A stretch of 64,000 nt of DNA, taken from Pholis gunnellus (lineage: Eukaryota; Chordata; Actinopteri; Perciformes; Pholidae). The notes under the pieces are model-generated. The model had not been told where the DNA came from, did not search any database, and saw only the letters and a program-made list of their open reading frames with translations. The stretch lies in the NCBI GenBank assembly GCA_910591455.2, contig OU342806.1, forward strand, positions 10,616,926 through 10,680,925. The letters are read 5' to 3'. Made by a program: the position numbers and the translations under genes. Shown here piece after piece: positions 40,501 through 52,900 of the stretch; the stretch's first letter is position 1; each line of letters opens with the position of its first letter.

Positions 40501-42130
40501 TTTTGTGTGATTTTTCATCGCTCCCTGTGTGTGTATTGCCAGTTTTCGAAGCCTATGATTGGTCGATTTGCACATGTGATACATCTTAGAATGTGGAAAT
40601 GAATGTAGAATGCAGTGGGCCAGTCAGTCAGGTGATTGACAGACTTTTTAGCCACTAAAACTCCAAAAGAGTTGCACAACAGACCGAGCGTCGAAATGAT
40701 TCGCTGAAAAGTAAAAGGACTATCTATTCATAAATGCCTGGATTATCTCTATTTTACTCCCAAAATAAAGAGAGGGACCGGGCGCATATGTAGCAAAGGA
40801 TTTAAGTGGATTTACAGAGTTTTTCACCCAGCAAACCAGCTCACGGTACGGTGCGTTTCAAATTTGTTGCTCTGTGGTTTGATTGTTGTTGTGTGTGTTC
40901 CACGGTGTAACGTTTGAACGGTTTGAAGGAGATGAATATGGAAGATATCTGCGGATTCAGGGTAGAATTCTCATGCTTGCTAAGCTATCATTCGGCCATG
41001 ACGGTCTCTTTTTTTGTGATGATATCTGCATTCGGAGTGCGTAGCTCGCTGTAGCTCGCTGAAAAATACGTGGTATTGTGCTAGAACTTGGTAGTTTATA
41101 TATTACTTTGTGTATAATTGTGTTTTGAGTGAGTAAAATGATTCTTCTTATATTTTTTCTCAGAATCTCGTCGTTAAGTAGGTATATAGCATGTGGGTAA
41201 AATTCATTAAATTCGTTTCGGAAAAGTGATTTATATGACGCTCTTCTTCGCAAAACACTCGCAAAAGGATGTTCAGTGGCCATGGTAAAAACAAAAGGAC
41301 CAAACAAATTGTATCTTTAAATTGAGATAGAGTAAAAGTAACATAACTCTCCAAGGAAAGTTACAACATTCCTTGGAGACATGGGGGACTGATGTTACTC
41401 ACGAAAGGTTGTTGAGGTAGCCAAGGTCCCGGCGGAGGAGGGTCCCGGCCAAAACCCACCCGAACCCCTGAGGCACCCCTTCAGACCCCCGCTAGAGCGC
41501 CACCATCGGATTTACGCATGCGTAACGCGGTTAGCACGGAGACGAGGTGTCCGCATGAGCCCCATAAGCCCCTGTGAAGTGCGAAACGTCATATATATTA
41601 AAGTGTGGTTGTTGAACGGCACTATCTGGCATAGTTTATTGTTTTTATGCTGCAATTCGTGCCAAGTAGGGTCTAAAACAGCTTGCTAAACAGAACTTTG
41701 TCACTGGCGTCAATCGTTTTACTTCCATATGGTGGAATATGGTGTATAGAAAGTATTGGGTCATAGTTCTCGCAGTACCTACGTTTCCTGAAGGCAACGT
41801 GGTTGAGGATGTTCCTCAGCCTTCTTTGTTATGCTGTCACTCATGATTACACGCCCCTCTCAGTTGATGCCACGCCCCCCCCCCCCCCCCCCCCCCCCAC
41901 GACAGATTAAGGCCATAAATCTGTACCCGAAAAAATACGATCTGAAATTAAAAACAAGATTTGAAACCGAAAGAATATACATCTGTAACTGTAAAAAATA
42001 AGATCTTAATCTGAAAAATATATGACCTATGTGACCAAAACATTTCTTTCACGTATTTTTGTTTGAATACAGCATTGTATTTTTCAAAGTTCAAGACCAA
42101 AATTTGAACTTTCAGTTTCAATTTCAATTA
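40501..42130. other. CpG-richer composite region, probably transposon-derived
   Basis: Includes a CpG-dense 180-bp core (about 41,430-41,600), a C24 run (41875-41898), and an AT-rich tail with repeated GATCTGAAA/AAAATAAGATC motifs that I associate with a fish repeat. No reading frame of interest. Confidence 0.45.
41875..41898. repeat. C24 homopolymer
   Basis: Uninterrupted run of C. Its length is likely to be polymorphic or mis-sequenced. Confidence 0.95.
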
Positions 42131-44878
42131 CTTTATTTCAATTTTTCTTCAAATTATCAAAACTCCCCAAGCTAGCTAGTTTAGGTGCTAACTGGACAAT
42201 AAATTGATATGATTGTTTTAAAAAATCTCACCGTCGACTCCTGTCTCATAACTTCTGCAAACCTTTGTGTAGCAGTTTCTATTTTATCAAGAAGAGGTGG
42301 CTTAAATAATAGTGGATGGTACAACACCTATGCATCACAGGTATACTGGCTATAGCATCCTCCATTGGGGACTCATCTCAAAGTTCATCGGCACTTTCAA
42401 GACGGCATACTATTGGTCAAGGGCGCACATTTTGTTTCAAAGTTCACTAAATTGAACTCAATGCAAAAATAATTTACAAGACCCCAGACAATCAATTAAA
42501 ATGTAACTTTTTTCTGTAGGTCCTTATACAATCTACAGTTTTGATTTAGACAATTTAAAATACTTAATTATATATCTGTGGATTTAATTTTGAGACAGTA
42601 ATATGAAATATCAGTGAAATATACCAACAGTTTTAAGTTAAGAGAGATCACAGAGTGCAATTTTGCTATACACAATAACATTGGTATTACTATTCACACA
42701 TTTTGGTAAATTATATTGTATTGTATATCGCTTATATGATTTATGATGCAGCAGGTCTATGTGGGTATTGTCCCGTTTTTTAAAATCTGTGTTTATTTGT
42801 AAGAGAGAGTTTTTGGTCTCCAAAAGTACAGTTCAAAACAGTTATAAGCTGACAAAAATGCTTGTACGGTTTCTTTTTTCCTGGTCAGCCAAATAGCTTA
42901 AAAAGACTCCTGAATTGTTGGTGATTTGTTGACTTTATAAGAGGATATTCTTGATCCTCTTATCTTCCCCTGACCAGACGATGACCAACAAATGTGACAC
43001 ATTTTCAACCAAAATTGAAGTTACTGCCTTTCACTCTTGTAATGCTCGTCAGGTATTATATGGATGGATATTCCCTCTGAATGAACTGCAGACTGTTTTG
43101 TTAAACCAGCGCCATCTACACTTAAGTGTAACGTAAATATTGTAGAGTTCTCCCATCGCACAGCAGCTGTCATCTCTGAAGCCGAGCAGAAAGCGTACTT
43201 TCTCTCTTCAACCTCGTGCACTGAAATATTCAAAAGCTCCAAGTTTATGAGACAGTTGCTGCCATCTGTGCCCCATCGTTCAGTCCTCCCATCATGGCTG
43301 AACATAAGGCCAACATCAGCACAGATATGTGTGAGAATACTCTGTATTGCAAATCTCAATATCGCCTGAATACCATAAACAACACTCTTCAATTGCTCAC
43401 ATGCATAGCAACCCACGCAAAATTGTGCTACTGCAGAGTCAAAATTTCCATATCCATGAGAGAGGAAAGGAAAAGAGGAAACATTTACACAGGACTGCCT
43501 CCACACAGTTCAAGAGATCGTTTCTCTTAGGTGTCTTTTCTACAATGTCATTGTGGAGCCAGCAAGCTCCTGCGAGCTTTACACATTTCTCATTAAATGA
43601 GAGATTTCCTGAGACGAAAAAAGCAAAGGAGGAAGGGTGCAATCAGTCCAGGTTTGTTCGAGACAACATCACTTCCTTCCTTAGCGTTAAGAGAGTGTCA
43701 GAGCGAGACATTCAGATGTGGTTTTCATCCAGCTCTTTCCCAGGACAGTAATGCTGCGCCATTCCAATGGTGTCATTCAAAGCAGCTGCCTTTCTCAGCA
43801 ATAAACTGAACGCCTTGCCTAAGCAATTCAAACCGCCTCCACAGATTGCAATAGAGTCAACAAAGAACTTATCTTCCAATTGAAACTATTCATCGATGAA
43901 TGTGTTTGTGTGCCAAAAGTAGAAGGCAGTTTGAAAAGACCCCAGTTACACCTGAATGGCTACTTCTCCTTTTTGACTATTGTCACTGTTTCACGTTTGA
44001 ATTCACCTGTTTCCTAACTGCCACTGCCAGTTAAATTCTACTTTTAAAAAAAAAGAGTATTGACATTCATGGGCGTGTTGGATTAGCAAAATGACTGTAA
44101 ATATATGCATTTGAGATGGCTTTGATGCTTTGAAGAAAGACGAAAAACCTAAAACTGACATCTGCCATTAGGTAACCCAACACAACTTTGTTTTGTGTGG
44201 GTCAGTAACCCATCGGCAAAAAGGAAAAAAAAAACAGCCCTGTTCGTTTCCCGTACAGAGAATGGGCTCATTAGTCCATGACCGGTGTCAAAGAAACAAA
44301 AATAAAATATGTTATTTTATCGCTTATCTTCAAAGGCACACTTAGCTCATAACTGCAGCACAAAGAGTCTTAAAATGCTGTTTTATACAACCATATTTGT
44401 ACAACACCACTGTTACTTCAACCATGCTGATAGAAATACACATCTCTTTTTAAGGCACTGTGCATAGCAATGTAAACAATAGAAAACCGCACAACGTGTC
44501 AACAGCTTTCAATAGCACATGGTTTCTTCAAAATATCACTGTTTTAGAGGAAATGTGTGTACAACCAGACAGTTTAAAAAAAAAAGCAAAAAAGACAGAA
44601 TCTTTGGATCTAAATAAGAGTCTGGCCGTTGCCAAGACCAGACATGAAATATGTTCTTCCACTTCATTTAAACAAAGTGTGATTCATAGATCCTGTATAT
44701 GACCCAATAAGGCAAGGGTTGTTGATAATGTTTTTTTAAACAGTGAGAAACCCTATACATCAAACACATATATAAACAGTATATAAACTGAAATGTGAAG
44801 GCCTGTATCCCCAGTTTGTTTTACCAGCAAAAGCCTGGAGGAATTACAGATATATCAGCGTCTGTCTGAAGAACACTG
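42131..44878. other. Non-coding stretch upstream of adgrl4
   Basis: No exon accepted. The part 43,020-43,800 is notable for few stop codons on both strands (a 161-codon minus-strand frame and 134- and 78-codon plus-strand frames). Confidence 0.6.
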
Positions 44879-45347
44879 ATGTGGTCCCTGGAAGACACAC
44901 AGCGCTGGAATGTGTGTGTGAATTTGTGTACAGTCCTTTGCGGAAGGGAGGGGGTCGTCCTTCCAGTTAGTCAGTGTTGTTTTGGCCTGTGTTTACAGAG
45001 CTCTGCTGTACGCGTTCAAGTGAGAACAATGGGGGGGGGGGGGGCTTCCAAAATGGCGACACACGTCACAGTGTCAACCAGGCAACGAGAAAGCGACTGA
45101 ATGCTGCTAAAACTCCTTTCGAATCAGGTGTACGGTGGCACAAAACGAGAAAGCGTGTTGGGTGCTGTGTGTTGGAGTGCTTTGTTGAAGGGGCCAGGCT
45201 GCATGTTTTTGAAAGCAGATTAAAGATCAAGACAGGAAGGGCCAGGTTTGGGGAAACAGGAAAACTGATGCAAGGAAGTGGACTACGTCACCAGCCTGCC
45301 CACCACACAGTCTGTGCTAAAAGTAGAATCGAGAACCCAGCGCAAGT
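44879..45347 (+). promoter_or_regulatory. Putative adgrl4 promoter / 5' UTR region
   Basis: The 470 bp upstream of the first ATG are more GC-rich than the surrounding DNA and contain a G14 run (45031-45044) and several GGAA cores, for example GCGGAAGG (44940), ACAGGAAGG (about 45231) and CAAGGAAGTG (about 45272), which are ETS-type motifs. Endothelial genes are generally ETS-driven, so the motifs fit, but such short cores are common by chance. Two TATAAA strings lie further upstream at 44771 and 44782. The transcription start is not determined. Confidence 0.35.
45031..45044. repeat. G14 homopolymer upstream of adgrl4
   Basis: Fourteen G residues, about 300 bp before the adgrl4 start codon. 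Confidence 0.95.
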
Positions 45348-45393
45348 ATGGAGTCTTTGCTCAAGTCACCAATGAAACTCGTACTTTTGACAG
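45348..45393 (+). CDS. adgrl4: adgrl4 coding exon 1 (signal peptide)
   Basis: 46 nt encoding residues 1-15 plus one base, donor GTACGT. Two in-frame ATGs lie at 45348 and 45372. The hydrophobic core KLVLLT continues into exon 2 as AWLSSLM. Initiation at the second ATG would give a more usual short n-region, so the exact start is uncertain. The 5' UTR and any upstream non-coding exon cannot be defined from sequence alone. Confidence 0.8.
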
Positions 45394-48300
45394 GTACGTG
45401 AACTTAGCGATCCTCTAGCACGGCAGGTGTCTTATAGTGAGACAGTGATGGATGTATCTGTATTCATGGGGTCTTCATGTTAGCTGTGATTGGTTTTGGG
45501 CTATGTGATGGGCCAGCAATTTGAGCTTAATATACCATTTGTTGGTTTGTTTTATGATTGGCGTTTTTTTCTTTTAATTTACTAACAACAGATTGTTTTG
45601 CTACATAAACTGTATTTGAAACTTGTGCATACTGTGGTTTCATTTATTATTTCAGTGGATACTAGTGGTTATTAGTAGCAGGTAAACCAGAAAGCCACAA
45701 GCAATGTCATTTTTACTAGAACCATGCATGCGAAAAGAAGCAGCAGTTGCATCACAAAAGGATTTTGACAATTTCTGTCATGGTATAAGTAAAACGTACA
45801 CACTCTTGTGTCTGCTGTTTGTGTGTACGCAGCATGGCTCTCCAGTCTGATGGACCCATGCAGCCTCTCTCACATTTGCGATTCTTGTCACCAACTTGCA
45901 ACATGCAAGGCCCTGAACGGATCAAACGACACCTGCTTCTGCAACCATGGATATACTGGAGATGGAACTACATTTTGCTCTGGTGAATATAAACAGACAA
46001 AGCCAACCCGTGTGTGACTGAGTATTTGCTGTGATTCAAAAGTACAACCTTGTGTGGAGCCGTCATGGAAGCCTTGACTATTTTTAGGAAGCCCTTGTTG
46101 TTTGTGGCTTCTCAACGTAAGCACACAGGAGCATGAGGCCAACATTTGTATACATTAATTTAACATTTTTAGAACACGGTGGTTGACTGTGCAGTGCAAA
46201 ATAAGTTGGATGTATGCAGTTAAAAACATCAGCCACTAGTTGTGTTAAAGCTTCTTAAGATGATTGTTTATGACAATTTTTATTTTTTTTAAAATGGGAT
46301 ACACATAAACACGCTTAAAACGCTAACTGTGGTCATTTGATCAACGCAAATCAGGATGTTTTGTGTTGTATTGCTCTTTTGCAACTGTTTGTCTCTTATT
46401 ATCTCAACAAATTGAGGGTAAGCCCCCCCAAAAAAAGACAGCATGTTGCTTGTCTTAGTCCACAGACATAGAAGGGATTTACTTTTTAACATGCAAAGAA
46501 ACTTCATTTGTTTTTATAAAATGTTGCTTTTAATTCTTGTGAGTGAGCTGAATTTCCATTTCAATACGTGAAGGCACCATGTGGGCTTTTTTGTCCACCA
46601 TATCCTCTTTGAGATGCTTTTTATTTGTTATGTGTCTTCCCCACTAGCTAGAAAGCAGACGAAACATTCCACGATAGAGCTCTATTAGTAACACGTTTAA
46701 TGGCCAGCGTTGGCTCAGTCAGCATTGTTACTCCTGTTTTGTTTCTGGGCTGTTTAGAATTCCTGAAGCCCTTTTGGTTTCCTGACCAAACCTGATCACA
46801 ATCACAGTACAGCTTACATATTCCAAGGGCCAAAAGTAAATCAAACTGTGAGTAATACAAACACTGCGGCGAGTGATTTGAAAACAAAAAGGCACAATGA
46901 GGTTCTAGGTTAATGGAGTCCTTATGCAGTAGCAGTTTTAAAAACAATTCTGTTCATTTGGATGTGTGAGTTCATTTTATGCAAAAACAATCAGGGAATA
47001 TTGTTAGTAGTTAGATCGTTTGTAACATGTCACAGTTTGTGCCATGAATTAGTTCAGGCTACTTTTTTTTTTCAAAAACAAAGTGACAAAAGCACTCTCC
47101 GTTGTGTACAGATCGCACAAAGACATCAAAGTGGATCATAAAATATGTGGATGCAGTGTTTATGCAGCAGTGACTGCTCAAGGGTCCCGTGTGTTATGGA
47201 GGTATTTCCCTTTTGAATACAGCCACCTCTCTCATCAGAGCACAGGATTTCCTTTACCGGACAGCTTTTTGTGCAAAAGGTACAGAGGAAAGGCGTCCAT
47301 CGTAGACAAGTGAAAACATCAGCGGAAAGTCTTCCCAGGTCATTTCCAATAAACTGAGCGAGCAGAGACGGTCCGTGCGCTTGAGAGCAAAGCTGGAACC
47401 GCACTTTCTGCAATGCGTGGGCCAATACAGTATCAGCAACAAACTGCTCTGTATCTGGTGCTTTCTAAACCTTGGGCAACAAAGATAAAATATTTCAAGT
47501 GATTTGACTTTCTCAAAATCAAACAAAGGCACATAACTGCTCAGCAATCACAAATGTCAACAGTACAAATTGCATGGAAATTAGAGCCAGGCAAGGCTTT
47601 AATCAAGGCTAGACTAAGTTAGCGGAGCCTGAGAAAAGACCACAACGGAGCCTCATCAAGTTCAAACACCAGGATCAGGATCAAATCAAAGTGCTTTCAA
47701 TAGTAATCTAAATGTGGAGGTTGAATGAAGACAATATTTTTGTGAACATGCACTCAAAGCCCCCGCCGAAAACAGATTAAATATGCTGCTATGGTGATTG
47801 TCTGGGGTTAGTTTCCCTCTAGAAATAATCCGACCAAATCATAATTTCTTAGTTGATGGCGAAAGTACTCCCTACGGTTTCTGTTTTTGGAAAACAGATG
47901 TTCATGTTAAAAAAAAGCCGCCACCATGCTCCCCCCGTCATGCTAATTCTGCTGTTTGTAGAGTTATCCTTTTCCTCAAGCAGAGATCATTTACTGCACA
48001 ATTTTAAGTTCAACACAAAGCCATAACATCAGTTTTTGCCAGAGCTCTCTGATGGTCCAGCCATTTTGCATAATGCTAATAATAAGGAATTTTTTAATTT
48101 TAGTTCTTTTTTTCTTGATTTACGAACACACATCTAATGTGGAAAAATGTCAAAGGCACCTCGGCAGTGCCCAGGGGGTGAACTGGCACCTCTCCAGCTG
48201 CCAGTCCACACTCTGTACCTGGTATTACCGGTTATCCTCCAGCTCCCTAGTCAAGTCCCTACGGACTGAGCTGCTGTACTGCTGCCCCCAAGCCACTTTT

Positions 48301-49896
48301 GATAAACTTGCACTGATGCTTTGTCATTACTCAACTACAATTATCTCCAGATATCTCCATCCGAAACTTACAGAAGAGTCGATTGCAGCGCGTCAGGGCC
48401 GTTCCTCTGGAGTACGTTGAAAGGCCTTATGGGAAATGTAGCAGAAGGAGGGCCGAGACATGGCCGACTGAACAAAAGCAAAAAATAAACTAATACGGTA
48501 CAATTAATTGAAGAGCATTAAACATTGAACTTCATAAATCATTAATATAGTGTCCAAGGATGAAGAAATAGTGTTGCCCGAATAAAGGGTTAGATAAACA
48601 AGAGTTTTAAGTTAACTTCCTGAATTATAGATTTTTGTAGCTCTAAATACGTATCATACGTTTCTATTTGAGCCAAGAATGAGAACAGGCTGAAGTAGTC
48701 TCAGCCTGTGCAAGCCTGCTGGTCAGTGACGTCGTCTGGGCAAATCACTGCAACATGAAAGCATTTCATTTTTCTTTGCTCATCCAATTTATTTCTTGAG
48801 CCTTTATCTTTATTTTCTCCAGCAACTAACCCGGTTTACCATCTATCCTGATTTCTTTCACTACAGATGACAATGAGTGCCAGAATGTGACTAATATCTG
48901 CGGGGACAGGGGGAGCTGCACCAACACAGCGGGCAGCTACTACTGTACATGTGTCTCTGGATACACATCAACAGGACTGGCCGAGTTCCAGCCCAACGAT
49001 GGCACTGAATGCATCGGTAATGTACGATTCACTGGCTCGGTACTTTAAACGCGGAGGAATTAGTTTTGGTCACGTACACACATACTGACAGAGGACCTCA
49101 TGTATATGTGGGAAGGCAGTCACCACGCAGCTGCGAGGGCTTCAGGATTGTGTGTGAACTGTTTCCTCTTTCACTGTACTGAGGAGGATAAACGTGTTGG
49201 AGATGATTTTTTTTCCCCCCTCGGCCTTTCACTTCCTTCCCATCTGCTATTCTGAGCAACCACCCGAGATCTTTTGCTCCATCTGCAGAAGAAGAACAAC
49301 ACCTTTATCACATGTTGTGGGACAAAGTATCCATGCAGATATCCAACTGGGTGACGGACATCATGTAATGCAATGCAGACGCGTGTAGCTTTCAGATTTT
49401 AGAAGCTGATTTATGAATATTCAGATGTGTAATGCGGTTTCTCTTCAAAAAGCCATTATACAGCGTATTAAGTGTCATGAAGGGAACTATTTATGCCACG
49501 ATCTTTATTTGTGTGAAGGTAGAACATTAACTTCACTTCAATTCAAGCATCGCTTTTACACATTTTTGAGGTGGACACATTGTAGAGACATAAATAAATG
49601 TGTCTGTATTTATTAGTTGTTTATATTATGCTATGTAATGTTGAGAGAGTGATTTTAATCTTTACGTGTTGATCTTTAATTGGAGCTGAATTCTTTATTT
49701 GCCCCTTTCAGATATTGATGAATGCAAGTCAGGACAGGTGTGTGGACCAAACTCACACTGCCACAATACGAATGGATCTTTCTATTGCACCTGTCAGCGT
49801 GATTACATCCCAACTTCAGGCACTAAGCACTTTCATCCGGAGAGGGGTGTAAGATGTAAAGGTCGGTATGAGGATGGAAGAGCTCACCTGCACAGA

Positions 49897-49927
<31 letters not shown>

Positions 49928-52900
49928 TCACGCACCGGTACTTTCACCCAAGGACATACATTTTTCTTCATCTCTGTTTTCTCTCTTTCTCTGTCACACA
50001 TGCACACACAACACAGAGCAGAATTACATTTTTGTTGAAGAATCTATTATGCAATACATCAAGTTGAGGGTGCAATCTTAAATTTACTGATGTTTTAAGC
50101 TATCTTGATCACAAAGAGAGCCATCTGATGCTATGTCTGTGTAGGTTTTATGCAATTCAGACGTTGGTGTATCGTGCTTTATCCTGGTGAAATGTTGGGA
50201 ATAAATTCAGCAATCAAAGAGATGCCTACGGTAACTGTTGTTTTTTTTCAGAGCATCCCCAAAAATACTGCCATGACAACATCGGGTGCATCACACAGAC
50301 CGTCAACAAAACACTCGAATATGTGAGTACCCCTCTCCAGGAATTCAGCCAAATATGGCAAAATAGATATGATGACACTGCCCTCTGTTGGAGAGAAACA
50401 CTATGAACATGAAATGAAGCACAATATTTTACAGTTGCAAGGGCTCAATCCCAATGTCCCCCCTTAAAACATAAACCATAAAACAAGGCAGGAAAAAGTT
50501 TTGAAATTCCCAAGGGAATTTCCCACAATTCATAGCAATGTGACGTTAAACACGGGGTTACCAGTGGAAGCCGAAGACGTAAAAAAAAGGTAAACAAAGA
50601 GGACGGCAGGTGTGTGTTCAGCCTGGCAAATTACATTTACTCAGAAAAATTAATGATTAAATATGGAACATAAAAACACATGAACTCACAGGAATGGAAG
50701 CAGAGATTATATTACACAGATTTATTTATCAAACATTTCATTTTGTTATTGAAGCTGTTTTGACAAAAACAAGTAAATAAATTATTTGAAATGACCTCCT
50801 ATCTAGTGAGGAAAAAGCCTGGAAGACGTTCAAATCAGGGAGTAAAAAGTCCAAAATAAATACAATTGCACATCGTATTTTTTGACATTGTCATAGTAAC
50901 GTGATATGGTGCAGCAAAGTGCTGACCCACTCGTATTTACACCATTTCAAGGGTTCAGGGTTTAAGGCGTTAGCGAGAGTATATAATGTTTTCTGAGGAG
51001 TACGTCTGCGTGTCGTCATTGAACGCTCTTTTCTCCAGGATGGTCCTTCAGGCTACTGGAGAAGGGAAGGCTTTAGAATATCTAGCTCTGGTTTAGTGAC
51101 AACTAACAAACTGAACAAACTAAATGTTCAGCTCAGTTCATAGATGTTTACAATGGAAAACAAATATTAAAGTGTGAAAATGACATGCCACTTAACAGCA
51201 ACAAACATACACGTTAAAAGCGCAGCTGAAAAAAAACTGCACCTTTGCTCTATAGGTAGCAAAATCTGTTCTGAGAATGACCAAACAGCTCCTCCCTGTG
51301 GGGAATATCCAACTTGCTAAATATGTACAATATATGCACTTGAGTTTGAGTTTGAGTGAGCTATTTACCAGTACCATTTAAATAAGAAGAACGCTGTGAT
51401 CAGTGGTGGACATTTTAAAAGTCTGTGTCCAACAAAAATGCATCAATACCGGACTGGATGTAACATGTTGCAGGAATGTGATATCGTTAAATACTCGTAC
51501 TCATTCACTCTCCCATCCATCCCAGATGAGCAACCTCACGGAGCCCCAGAGTCTACTGAAGGAAATTGTCAAGCAGACGTCCGGCGAACTCACCTCGGTG
51601 GAAGTGATCGCATATGTCGAGGCCTTGTGTCGATCCGCATCAACACTGGCTGCCGAAGAAAAGGATTACACTGTCAAACCATCCGTCATCAACTCAACTC
51701 TTACAGTAATCCTTGTTTACCATTCGTGCTTCTCAATCAACGTTTGGCGCTTTGCTTTGAACTGGTTTAGGGGGAAAGAGGCACTACAATCCACCTCCTT
51801 CTTATTGTGCTATGCTGCTCCGAGAAAGACCAGTTAGACACTTCAGTACTTTTGTTTTGAAGGTGCAAGCTAATGTTGTTTTGTGCCAATATTTATAATA
51901 TCTTTAGAATTATATCTAAAAGATTTATTTATATATTGTTTTCATTAAAAGTTGACTCTTTTTATGGGACGCTGCTAATCTAACCTATCATTGTGGCCAA
52001 AAATAATAGAAGCCATATGGAGTAAATATTGAGACAGTCAACAGAGGCAAACCTAGATAAACATAATGTTCTAGCCATGATTACAAACACATCGCAGTAC
52101 AAGCATATGTTACATGCTAGACTATCACACACATGTCACTCTGATGAATCTGCTTTTCATCAGAAATTTGTGAAAGCCGTAAACAACTTGGTGGAGAAGG
52201 ATGAACTGGTGGCTTGGAGCCGAATGAAAGAAGAGCGTCGGGAACATACCATCACCAAGCTGCTACATACTGTTGAAGAAAGTGCTCTGACTCTGGCTAA
52301 CAACTACAAAACTCCTGCTGAGCTCGAAATCAAAGCCACAGAAATGGGTGAGATAATTATTAACACAGAGCGCTCTCATAGACACTCCAATTATATTAAA
52401 TTGTCCTGCCATTTATTACCACCTGGGTGCAGAAAAGTGAGGTTTTGGATAATTGTCATTTTCATACTTTCATTTCTTTAATATCTCTTGTCTTTTTTTT
52501 CTTTCTCCTGAACCACAGAACTGAAACTCTTTACCTTTGATGCTCGTCACATAAAAGCCAAACTGTCCGCGTCATTGGGAGGTGATCATATAAATTTAAC
52601 TCCCAAACTGAGACCAGAGGACGACAGGAATGGTAAAGTAGCTTAGTTTATAGGCTGGTCAAATATATGACTATATATATATGCATGCTTGGGTATACAG
52701 GGAGTACTGTTTTGCTATGTGTTGCTTTATGCCACATATGTTGTACACAAAAGCAAAATGAAGTCATCATATTCTCTTGTTTGTTTGTAGCTTGCCTTCA
52801 GGTGCATATGTTAGAATTCGCTCCAATAAAATCTGAGCAATATGCACGTCTACCGTCCTTATGGCAACAGTAACACATGCAGCATGCAAGAAGCAACACT

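Noticed and set aside
44771..44787. Two TATAAA strings as the adgrl4 TATA box
   Set aside because: They are over 550 bp before the start codon, in AT-rich DNA, and endothelial adhesion-GPCR promoters need not have a TATA box; no evidence for a start site there.
44974..45375. 133-codon frame overlapping adgrl4 exon 1
   Set aside because: In a different frame from the receptor and passing through the G14 run; shadow of the 5' region.
48052..48420. 122-codon plus-strand frame in adgrl4 intron 2
   Set aside because: Lies largely over a LINE/SINE-type repeat fragment and has no homology I recognise.
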